Source of the DNA: Verrucomicrobia bacterium UBA3841
GTDB lineage: Bacteria > Verrucomicrobiota > Kiritimatiellia > RFP12 > UBA1067
Length of the DNA: 41,032 nt
Assembly: GCA_002392765.1 (NCBI GenBank)
Contig: DGHT01000044.1
Coordinates: 1-41,032, forward strand
Direction: 5' to 3'
The stretch's first letter is position 1. The number at the start of each line of letters is the position of its first letter. Below, piece by piece: positions 7,377 through 14,821 of this stretch. A program made the position numbers and the translations under genes. A model generated the notes under the pieces. That model was not told where the DNA came from, did not search any database, and saw only the letters and a list, made by a program, of their open reading frames with translations.

Positions 7377-9419
7377 TCACAGCGAGCCTTTCACAAAGCG
7401 GCTTTCGCCGGGAGGGATGACGACGGACGATTCTGTAGTCTGGCAGCGCGTCCAGGGATCGATAACGACAGCTGACTCTCCGCCGAGATCGACTTTGACC
7501 TCATGCTCGGTATCATTCGCGATAAATGCAAGTTTCTCTCCGCTCGGGAGGATGCGCGAGATGTGCGGCAGATTAAGCCGACGCGCGGGCGGCGTTCCTG
7601 CAAGTGTGCGTCCTTCGCTGTCGACGACATAGCCGTACCGCACGCCTTCCGGCGTCGTCCAGGCTTCCGCCGTCTTCGTCATCCGCGCGGCGGCATCGCC
7701 CGTCGCAAAATCCCAGTCCAGTCCGCCGAGCGCCTTCGGCACTTTGGACGCGATGATCTTGACCGGAACATCGTCGCCCGCAAACCAGAGCGCCTCGGGC
7801 GCAGGCTCGCCCTGGCGCAGCATCCACGAGCAGAAGGCGATATAGTCCCAGAACGGACGCGACCCCTCCCACCACGGATTGCTTCTGTTCAGACCGTATT
7901 CGCGCGGACCCGTCGGCGCCTTCACGCCGCAGCCCTTCTTCGGCAGATGCGTAACGGCGCAGGCCGTCATTGCATTCACGCCGAAGGCGAATGCAAGGTC
8001 GCAGCGGCGGCGCAGCTCGGGAATAGTCATCTTGTACGGAGCGTCCGTCATCGCCTCCGCGCTCGCGATCTTCTTTCCATAGAGATGCGCGGCGCTCGAC
8101 GTATCCTTCACATCGTACGCGCCATGCTTCTGGTAGCCCCAGAACTCGCCTTCAGGTATTGAGATGTATTTCTTCGAGAACACGGAATCGGCAATCATGA
8201 ACATTCCGCCTCCGGCCTGCCCCGTGAAGGAAAGGACTTCTTCGCGGCAGAGCCGGTCGAAGGTTCCGTAATAGCGCTCCGCAATCAATTCGACGCACGT
8301 CCTGCGGAAGTCGGCAAGAACATCCTCCGCATTCGGCGCAACGCAATAGCCCGCCATCAGCGGCAGATACGGGCGGAAGTCGTACCCGCGCCGCCGCGCG
8401 AATTCCTTGAGCATGTCGTCCGTCCAGTTCTGCGCACCGGCCTCGTGACTGTCTAAGATTATGCCGGCGAGCGGAATCCCTTTCGATTTCAGCCTGTCGA
8501 CGATCTTTTTCGTGTACGCATTCCAGTGCAGCTCCGCCGCCGCGACGCTCATCTTGTCGCATTCAAGCCCCATCGCCTCGGGGCGTCCATGCTTGGTGCG
8601 TCCGCCCGTCGGCACAGCGACAAAACGCAGCACCTTCCAGCGTCCCGCAGGCAGTTCGCATTTGAGTCTGCGGTCAGACTCGTCGAATTTCTCCGTGACG
8701 TCGCGAATTGTCTTTGGATCGATGCAGACCGGCGTGTCGCCGCGCGGGACGAAATCGACGACCGCCGCCGTCTTCGCCTGCCAGCGCGGAATCTTCGGAA
8801 GTGAATTCGTGACGGCCTTGAATGTCTTTTCTCGGTAGCCGTACATTCCGCCCGGATGCTGCATCGTGCTGGCAAGCCCCTTTTCGCGCCCGGCATATTC
8901 CATGTCGACAAACTTCGCGTCCGTATCCGGCAGTGGAATCGCAAGAACGGCGACTGTCTTCTGCCAGCCGCGATCTTTCGCAACAGGAAGCGAGAGCGTC
9001 ACCTTGCCGCCATTCGTGTCGCGGTCGATTACGGCGAGCGTTTTCATGGCGTGCGCTGGATCGATCCACGGGCCGCCCGCGACATATCCATTGCCCACGG
9101 CAGTCTCGAATGTCAGTCCGAGACGCGCCGCCTCGGACGCCGCGAATTCGAGCCCGTCCCACCATGCGTCGCTCCAAAGCTTTTCCGCGTTCGTGTTCTC
9201 TCCGTGATACTGGTCGTAGTACACCACCCCTCCGAAACCGACGCGCTTCATCGCCTCTGCGTCCGCCGTAATCCCCTCGTGCGTCGTCTCGGTCTGTCCG
9301 AAGAACCACCACGCCTTCGGCCGGCACTCGTCGGGAATATGGTCTGCACGCGGCTCATCCGCCGCGAGTGCCGCAGCGGCAATTATGACAAAGTATGCGC
9401 ATGAAAGAATCTTATTCAT
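7377..9419 (-). CDS. Secreted GH106 alpha-L-rhamnosidase
   Basis: 680 aa with signal peptide (MNKILSCAYFVIIAAAALAA). The whole mature chain fits GH106: WWFFGQTETTHEGI at the barrel start, GFGGVVYYDQ, VGNGYVAGGPWIDP (109-121), IILDSHEAGAQNWT with Glu326, RRGYDFRPYLP, and ASAEAMTDAPY with Glu455. GH106 enzymes cleave terminal alpha-L-rhamnose with inversion, e.g. from rhamnogalacturonans. It is first in operon C. A -10 box ends 6 nt before the ATG, so the mRNA is probably leaderless. A truncated AraC-type regulator is divergently encoded. Confidence 0.88.
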   Translation of the reverse strand: MNKILSCAYFVIIAAAALAADEPRADHIPDECRPKAWWFFGQTETTHEGITADAEAMKRVGFGGVVYYDQYHGENTNAEKLWSDAWWDGLEFAASEAARLGLTFETAVGNGYVAGGPWIDPAHAMKTLAVIDRDTNGGKVTLSLPVAKDRGWQKTVAVLAIPLPDTDAKFVDMEYAGREKGLASTMQHPGGMYGYREKTFKAVTNSLPKIPRWQAKTAAVVDFVPRGDTPVCIDPKTIRDVTEKFDESDRRLKCELPAGRWKVLRFVAVPTGGRTKHGRPEAMGLECDKMSVAAAELHWNAYTKKIVDRLKSKGIPLAGIILDSHEAGAQNWTDDMLKEFARRRGYDFRPYLPLMAGYCVAPNAEDVLADFRRTCVELIAERYYGTFDRLCREEVLSFTGQAGGGMFMIADSVFSKKYISIPEGEFWGYQKHGAYDVKDTSSAAHLYGKKIASAEAMTDAPYKMTIPELRRRCDLAFAFGVNAMTACAVTHLPKKGCGVKAPTGPREYGLNRSNPWWEGSRPFWDYIAFCSWMLRQGEPAPEALWFAGDDVPVKIIASKVPKALGGLDWDFATGDAAARMTKTAEAWTTPEGVRYGYVVDSEGRTLAGTPPARRLNLPHISRILPSGEKLAFIANDTEHEVKVDLGGESAVVIDPWTRCQTTESSVVIPPGESRFVKGSL

Positions 9420-9425
9420 GGCTCC

Positions 9426-9431
9426 ATTATA
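9426..9431 (-). promoter_or_regulatory. -10 box of GH106 operon (leaderless)
   Basis: TATAAT within TGGTATAAT on the minus strand, with exactly six bases to the ATG at 9419. Transcription from a standard sigma-70 promoter would start at the A of the ATG. Confidence 0.6.
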
Positions 9432-9454
9432 CCAAACCCTACTTCGTCATTGCA

Positions 9455-9468
9455 TACCCAGTCGGGTA
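9455..9468. promoter_or_regulatory. Candidate operator between divergent promoters
   Basis: Inverted repeat TACCC-AGTC-GGGTA in the 84-nt space between GH106 and the AraC-type remnant. It overlaps the probable -35 regions of both. It is a plausible site for the regulator whose gene is truncated here, but this rests on position and symmetry alone. Confidence 0.3.
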
Positions 9469-9491
9469 CCATTCAAGACACACATTTCTGA

Positions 9492-9497
9492 TATACT
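9492..9497 (+). promoter_or_regulatory. -10 box of AraC-type remnant (leaderless)
   Basis: TATACT with six bases to the ATG at 9504, the same geometry as the GH106, XylR-type and sensor-kinase genes. Confidence 0.5.
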
Positions 9498-9503
9498 GTT
9501 TTC

Positions 9504-9695
9504 ATGTCTGTGACACCAGAGAAAGATCCGAACTACATCTACGCGCATCCGTACGCGACGCTGATCGCGGACGAATACCGTATGCGCGGCGGCTACTGCA
9601 TCGTGCGCCCGGGCGGCACGGACGACCATCTGATGCTGCTGACGCGCGCCGGGCGCGGCCTCTTCCGCACGCCACGCGAGATCGCAAAGCGTTGA
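9504..9695 (+). pseudogene. Truncated AraC-family regulator (N-terminal cupin part)
   Basis: 63-aa ORF. HPYATLIADEYRMRGGYCIVR followed by GTDDHLMLLTRAGRGLFRT resembles the start of the ligand-binding cupin arm of AraC-type regulators. The frame then ends and no helix-turn-helix region can be found in the following 1.1 kb, which is repeat DNA. It is divergent from operon C with a shared 84-nt promoter region, the usual place for a local activator. I read it as a decayed regulator, so operon C may now lack its own activator. An independent small protein is possible but less likely. Confidence 0.5.
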
Positions 9696-9806
9696 CAGTC
9701 TTTGGAGACGCGGCTTCAGCCGCATCTCGCCCGATCCGTTGGATCATCCGCGAATCACGCGAAGCAAATCGGACGGACTCGCCCGCATTAGGAAGGCCGA
9801 CGCCGA

Positions 9807-10058
9807 TTCAACCTAAATTCCTCAGTTCAATTTCTCGGTAAATGGTTATATCTCACGCAGAGGTGCAGAGAGGCAGAGTTTTAAGAGATTACAGCACTAT
9901 ATTGGAAGGCGTATGATTTCACCAATTGAGTGAATGAAATTACCGTTGTGCTTTTTGTCATAGTTTTATCTTTCTTCAATTATTTTGAGTTTTCTCTGCG
10001 TTCTCAGCCTCTCTGCATCTCTGCGTGAGACATTCAACTGACGAAATTAGGTTCAACC
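9807..10058. repeat. MITE-like element with ~65-bp inverted arms
   Basis: The left arm (9807-9879) and the reverse complement of the right arm (9993-10058) share a TTCAACCTAA...CAGTTCAAT-like outer part and an inner TCACGCAGAGRTGCAGAGAGGC part. They enclose about 115 bp of AT-richer DNA without a gene. The inner part is the same kind of repeat found in frame at 30380-30445. No target-site duplication could be fixed. Confidence 0.65.
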
Positions 10059-10112
10059 ATTTCCCAACCCCGATATGGACGGAATCAACCGCCACTCAAC
10101 CACTCGCAAAAG

Positions 10113-10214
10113 GATTCGTGAGGCGGCGGCCGAAAGCTCCTCCTCATGGAGCCTCGGCGAATACGCCGTATCCATTCGCCCAGGTCTTCGCTCCACCGCC
10201 TCACTGCCGCCGCA
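10113..10214. repeat. Dispersed intergenic repeat R3, copy 1
   Basis: Similar to 27660-27764 in the same orientation, roughly 75-80% by eye, with the conserved core CCTCGGCGAATACGCCGTAT. Both copies lie in gene-poor DNA at operon ends. Confidence 0.7.
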
Positions 10215-10353
10215 CCAATCGCGGCAGATTCGGCGGGGGCAGACCCTGTTGACACACCTCCACACCCATGAAGGGGAAGTTGTCTATATCGTACCATAAA
10301 TGTCAGATTTAGACAAGTGACACGATAAAAAAACAACGAAAACGCGGAAATCA

Positions 10354-10386
10354 GTCTAAATCTACTTTTAAAATCTAGATTTAGAC
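10354..10386. promoter_or_regulatory. Inverted GTCTAAATCT/AGATTTAGAC pair
   Basis: Arms of 11 bp (10354-10364 and 10376-10386) around an AT-rich centre, with a third box CAGATTTAGAC at 10304-10314. It resembles an operator cluster, but no intact gene starts nearby, so it may be left over from a deleted promoter or belong to a mobile element. Confidence 0.35.
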
Positions 10387-10467
10387 CATATCATACTTCC
10401 CTACGGGCATCGTGCGGCTACAGAAACCTGACTTACCTAAAATATCTCTTCAATAGGATTCCAAACA

Positions 10468-10492
10468 TTGCAAAGTAGGACCTACTTTGCAA
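10468..10492. repeat. Perfect 12-bp palindrome with 1-nt centre
   Basis: TTGCAAAGTAGG and its exact complement flank a single A, followed by ACGTTTTAAAACC. It is too symmetric for chance and could be the tip of a REP/MITE element or a protein-binding site. Confidence 0.55.
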
Positions 10493-10711
10493 CGTTTTAA
10501 AACCATTTGCTACGCCTTTCTCGCGACTCCATCGCGGCAGATTCGCACCCCGCATAGCGCCCGCCAGGAAACAGCCGCTTCGCGTGGTTTCTACCCGCTT
10601 CCGAGGTCAGTCAAAGGGTTGAGATCGCGGAAAGCCCTGTAAAACACGCGTTTCGCGGGGTCCGTCCCCACCCGTTCACTGACCGTATCTCATCGACCGT
10701 ATCACAAGGGA

Positions 10712-10772
10712 CCCCATAGCAATCCTTACTGGGGGAACGGCCGTCTCGGCCGTTTAGAGTGCTGCTATGGGG
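10712..10772. other. Long GC-rich hairpin downstream of operon A
   Basis: Outer arms CCCCATAGCA/TGCTATGGGG enclose inner arms AACGGCC/GGCCGTT. It lies about 70-130 nt beyond the GH2 stop (10842) in the direction of transcription. There is no T-tract on the minus strand, so it is more likely an mRNA 3'-end protector or a repeat than a classical terminator. Confidence 0.45.
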
Positions 10773-10841
10773 CCTCGCGGACCCGCAATCTCCCATTCGG
10801 GAACGGGTCCTTCCGTGGCCCGATCTGCATAAATGCCGCCT

Positions 10842-13800
10842 CTACCTCTCGGATGTCATGAACAGCGTCCAGCGCTCGGGCTTCACCTGGAATATATACT
10901 TGTCCATGGGCTTCGGACCGCACGAAGCGCCGCCCAGCCCCAGCTGGCGAACGTCAAGATTCAGCCTCACGTCGTCGCGGCGGACGAGAGGATGCGCCGA
11001 GCGCCTTTGTCCGTTCAGGTGCCGCGAAAACACAAGGTCCTCCACGCTGTAGTGCATTGCCTGCACGAACATCGGCTCCGACGCGGCGAATCTGACGCCT
11101 CTGCCCTCGCCGTCGGTCAGCGACACCCATCTGACGTCCGACCTGCAGCCGTTGTCCTGCGGTCGCACATACGGCTCGAACATGCCATCCACCGTCGACT
11201 CCCACTCGCCAAAGAACGAGCCTGTGCATCTATCGATGTAGTTCTCTCGCGGGCCCCTTCCATACCACTTGACGTTCTCGAGCGACTTGTCAAGCCTGAA
11301 CGAAAGCCCGAGCCTCGGCAGCGCCATAGGCATCGTCCCGTGCGGAGTGACGACATTCTCGACGCTCACCGCGCCGTCCGCCGCGAAAGTCCATGCGCAC
11401 TCATGCGTGAATCCCGCGGACTTCGAACCTGTCACTTCCACGCAAGTCCGCACGACGCCCTTCTGCGCATCGACCTCGATCGGCCTTGCATGATACGCGA
11501 GCTGCGAGAGCCCTGACATGACGAACGACCCGGGCTTGTCGAGCCTGCTTCCGCCCGAAAGCCAAATGTCGTTGTCCGTAAACGCGCGCTCGCATGTCAG
11601 CCTTGGTCCGGAGACAATCCCTCGCGCGGCGTCCTTCAGAATCGTCTTTCCATCCATCACAAGTTCCGACAGAGTCCCCGTCTCGCGCGAGAAGACGGCT
11701 TTCGTGCCTCCAGACACAACCTCTATATCCGCTCCGCCGCCGGCATCGGAGACTTCAATCGCCGCGCCGGCGACATGCGGCTCCCGCTCCACACGCGGCG
11801 AGAGTCTAATCTGGTTCCGTGCGACTCGCCAGCCCTTCTCCGCCCAGAGCGTATCTTCCTTGAGCGCGAAGTCCACATTCAGGAAGCACTCCGCGCCGGC
11901 CTTCAGCTTGAAGCGCGGCAGATCGAGCTTCCCGGACGACAGTGGGGCGACGTGCGGAACGGCGAATTTGCCGCGTTGGGCGACGACACCGTTTTCGACA
12001 AGCTCCCACTCGCCGTCGAATTCATCCGCCCACGTAAAGCCGAAGCGGTTTTCGAGCGTCATGTCGTCGTGAACGACGAGATTGCGGTGGACGTGCCCGA
12101 CCTCGACGAGCTTGGCGGTGACGCGGCGGAAGGGATCGACGACGCCATTGCAGTTGAAGGGGCCGTCGTTCGGCTGCTCGTCCCAGTCCCCGCCGTATGC
12201 GAGATAGCGCTCTGGCTTTCCGTCGGCTCCAACTTCTCCGGTAGATTTCCATACGGCCTGGTCAACCCAGTCCCAGATGCACCCTCCGCATAGCGACTCG
12301 TAGGAATATATCACGTCCCAGTACTCGGCGAAGTTGCCCATCGAGTTGCCCATGGCATGCGCGTATTCGGTCAGGAAAAACACCTTGCCGGACGAATTGT
12401 CCTTCGGGGACGAGTCGTTCTCGCTGCGCCCCGGGACGGGGAGTCCGGCCGGCCCGTCGCCGAGTTTTCCGCGCATCTCAAGCCATTCCACGGAAGGATA
12501 CATGCGCCCGTCTATGTCGGCGTCCTTGTTGCCACGCTCCCAATGGACGGGTCGCGACGGGTCGATCTTCTTCACCTCCGCTATCGCATGGCGGAAGCAA
12601 TCGCCATGTCCCGTCTCGTTGCCTGCGGACCATATCAGCACGGACGGATGGTTGCGGTAGAAAAGCACGTGCCTTGCATTCCTCTCGACTATCGAGTGGT
12701 CGAACTCCGGGAAGCGTCCCAGCGCCTGCTCGCCCCAGCTTGGCTCATGCCCCTCGACATTGGCCTCCGCCACGACATAGAGTCCGTACCTGTCGCAGAG
12801 GTCGTACCACCTGTGGTCGTTTGGATAATGCGAGGTGCGGACGGTATCGATATTATAGCGCTTCATGAGACAGATATCCGAGAGCATGTCTTCAATGGTG
12901 ACAGTGCGCCCGTTCTCAGGATTCGTCTCGTGTCTGTTGACGCCCTTGAGTTTGATTGGTTTCCCGTTTACCAGCAAAGTATGCCCCGATATCATGACAT
13001 CCTTGAAACCGACCTTGCGCGCACGTATATCGGAGCCCTTCTTTACAACGAGCGTGTATAGATACGGTTTTTCGGCGCTCCAGAGGCGCGGACTCGAAAT
13101 CCGCACCGACGAAGGGCTACGAGACGAGAGACGGGAGACGGGATTGCGAGCGGCGTCGTAAAGAGTCGCGGACCATTCGCCTTCGATTCCTTCGACCGAC
13201 AGCTTCCAGTCCTCAGGTTCCGCGCCTTCGCCTCTCCGCGTGAGAACATCCGTCCTGACTGCGAAGTCCCATATGCCGTCCACGGGCAACGACCACAGCG
13301 TGACGTCTCTGAATATCCCGGAGAAGCGTGTCATGTCCTGATCCTCCAGATAGCTTCCGTCGCACCAGCGGTAGACTTCGACTGCGATGAGGTTGGAGGC
13401 CCCGGAGTCCGGCAAGTTGAGATATGGCGTTATGTCGAACTCGGACGGAAGCTTGGAATCCTCGGCGTAGCCGACCTTGCGTCCGTTGATCCACACGTAG
13501 TACGCGGAGTACACGCCGTCGAACCTGAGAATGACGCGGCGGCCCTTCCAGCCCTCTGGAATCATGAACTCGCGACGGTATGACGATACGGGATTGTAGT
13601 CTGCCTTTCCGCTCTGACGATCGCGGATAAACGGCCATTCGAGCTTGTGCGGATACCGCACATTCGTGTACCCCGGCGAACCGAAGCCGCGCATCTCGAC
13701 GCAGCTGGGGACATCTATATCGAACCAGCCGGAATCGTCGAAATCGACGCGGTAAAAGTCTCTGACCCGCAGATCCGGATTCCCCGCCCACGATATCTTC

Positions 13801-14003
13801 CATATCCCGTTCAGGGACAGTTTGTAGGGCGACGCAGGCTCCAGCGCATCGCCGAAAGCGTCCTCTTCCGCCCCAAGCGGCATGGAATACGTCCGCGGCG
13901 GAAGCCTGTTTTCCGAATTCACCGCGAGATTCTCCCACTCGAGCGCGTCCGCAAACGCGCAGACGGAACAAGCGATCATGGCTGCGGGCAGAATGAACTT
14001 CAT
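10842..14003 (-). CDS. Secreted GH2 beta-galactosidase, LacZ-type
   Basis: 1053 aa with signal peptide (MKFILPAAMIACSVCAFADA). Five-domain LacZ layout: sugar-binding jelly roll (~60-240), two Ig-like domains flanking the TIM barrel (~345-620) and the C-terminal galactose-mutarotase-like (Bgal small chain) domain (~770-1050). Catalytic residues: acid/base Glu463 (GNETGHG) and nucleophile Glu546 (FFLTEYAHAMGN). It removes terminal beta-galactose. I chose the start at 14003 because it carries the signal peptide, has a GGAAAGGAG Shine-Dalgarno and overlaps the activase stop in an ATGA junction. It is the last gene of operon A, tying a secreted galactosidase to the GRE genes. Confidence 0.9.
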   Translation of the reverse strand: MKFILPAAMIACSVCAFADALEWENLAVNSENRLPPRTYSMPLGAEEDAFGDALEPASPYKLSLNGIWKISWAGNPDLRVRDFYRVDFDDSGWFDIDVPSCVEMRGFGSPGYTNVRYPHKLEWPFIRDRQSGKADYNPVSSYRREFMIPEGWKGRRVILRFDGVYSAYYVWINGRKVGYAEDSKLPSEFDITPYLNLPDSGASNLIAVEVYRWCDGSYLEDQDMTRFSGIFRDVTLWSLPVDGIWDFAVRTDVLTRRGEGAEPEDWKLSVEGIEGEWSATLYDAARNPVSRLSSRSPSSVRISSPRLWSAEKPYLYTLVVKKGSDIRARKVGFKDVMISGHTLLVNGKPIKLKGVNRHETNPENGRTVTIEDMLSDICLMKRYNIDTVRTSHYPNDHRWYDLCDRYGLYVVAEANVEGHEPSWGEQALGRFPEFDHSIVERNARHVLFYRNHPSVLIWSAGNETGHGDCFRHAIAEVKKIDPSRPVHWERGNKDADIDGRMYPSVEWLEMRGKLGDGPAGLPVPGRSENDSSPKDNSSGKVFFLTEYAHAMGNSMGNFAEYWDVIYSYESLCGGCIWDWVDQAVWKSTGEVGADGKPERYLAYGGDWDEQPNDGPFNCNGVVDPFRRVTAKLVEVGHVHRNLVVHDDMTLENRFGFTWADEFDGEWELVENGVVAQRGKFAVPHVAPLSSGKLDLPRFKLKAGAECFLNVDFALKEDTLWAEKGWRVARNQIRLSPRVEREPHVAGAAIEVSDAGGGADIEVVSGGTKAVFSRETGTLSELVMDGKTILKDAARGIVSGPRLTCERAFTDNDIWLSGGSRLDKPGSFVMSGLSQLAYHARPIEVDAQKGVVRTCVEVTGSKSAGFTHECAWTFAADGAVSVENVVTPHGTMPMALPRLGLSFRLDKSLENVKWYGRGPRENYIDRCTGSFFGEWESTVDGMFEPYVRPQDNGCRSDVRWVSLTDGEGRGVRFAASEPMFVQAMHYSVEDLVFSRHLNGQRRSAHPLVRRDDVRLNLDVRQLGLGGASCGPKPMDKYIFQVKPERWTLFMTSER

Positions 14004-14821
14004 ATCGCGTAGCACTCCTTTCCAGTTGCCGTCCTCCCCGCGGGCGCATTCATCGCCTGCGGTCGCGCAGGAGCGCAACCCTCCCGCGGGCGCAAGAACG
14101 CATTGTATCTAGCAAGATCGGCGGCGGTTGGCTGGGACATCCCGGCATAGCGCGGCGAAAGCCCGAACTTCGCGCACTTCTCGAGACCCAGGGGATGGTA
14201 AGGACATATCTCCAGCTTCTCCATGTTGCGCAGTCCGCGTGTGAAATCGCGAAGCGCGGCGAGGTCGGCGTCCGAATCGTTCAGCCCCGGCACGAGAGGG
14301 CACCTAATCCAGAACTTCGCACCGGCGGAATCCAAAAATTCGAGATTCCCGATTATCCGCCCGTTCGGCACTCCCGTGAATTCGAGATGCCGCGCCGCAT
14401 CCATGCACTTCAGATCGTAGAGAAACAAATCGACGCACGGCAGAAGCGCCGCGAAACACTCGCGCGGAGCGAAGCCGCACGTATCGACGGCGACGTGTAT
14501 TCCCTCCGCCTTCGCCGCCCCGCAGAGCGCCATCAGAAAGTCGAACTGCATCGTCGGCTCGCCGCCCGTGAAAGTGGCGCCGCCGCCGGAAGCGGAGTAG
14601 AAAACCTTGTCGCGGCGGACTTCGCCCATCACTTCCTCGACAGACATTTCGCGTCCGCACACCTCGTCCGTGGCGACCGCCCGCTGGATGGCAGGCGACT
14701 GAGACTCTGGATTGTGGCACCAGACGCACTTGAGGGGGCAGCCCTTCATGAACACGCTCGTGCGAAGCCCCGGCCCGTCCTTCACGCATCCGCGCTTTAT
14801 GTCGAAGACCACCCCATTCAT
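14000..14821 (-). CDS. Glycyl radical enzyme activase (radical SAM)
   Basis: 273 aa. The start GVVFDIKRGCVKDGPGLRTSVF leads to the radical-SAM cysteines Cys28, Cys32 and Cys35 (GCPLKCVWCHNPE, CX3CX2C) that hold the [4Fe-4S] cluster, then GGEPTMQ (86-92), the usual SAM-binding strand. It installs the glycyl radical on its partner GRE anaerobically. Between CHNPES and CGREMSVEEVM there are only ~15 residues, so the ferredoxin-like insert with two further clusters found in glycerol-dehydratase- and choline-lyase-type activases is absent, as in PFL activase. The ATG shares one base with the symporter stop (TAATG). The longer frame into the symporter is a shadow. Confidence 0.9.
   Translation of the reverse strand: MNGVVFDIKRGCVKDGPGLRTSVFMKGCPLKCVWCHNPESQSPAIQRAVATDEVCGREMSVEEVMGEVRRDKVFYSASGGGATFTGGEPTMQFDFLMALCGAAKAEGIHVAVDTCGFAPRECFAALLPCVDLFLYDLKCMDAARHLEFTGVPNGRIIGNLEFLDSAGAKFWIRCPLVPGLNDSDADLAALRDFTRGLRNMEKLEICPYHPLGLEKCAKFGLSPRYAGMSQPTAADLARYNAFLRPREGCAPARPQAMNAPAGRTATGKECYAI

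Larger units (their letters stand above)
9696..10841. other. Gene-free region with inverted and dispersed repeats
   Basis: No supported gene in 1.1 kb; the open frames here are short and show no family features. It holds a small GCGGCT-TCA-style palindrome (9710-9730), a MITE-like inverted element (9807-10058), dispersed repeat R3 (10113-10214), AGATTTAGAC boxes (10304-10386), a perfect short palindrome (10468-10492) and a long hairpin (10712-10772), each listed separately. It lies between the AraC remnant and the 3' end of operon A and looks like a sink for repeat insertions. Confidence 0.7.
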
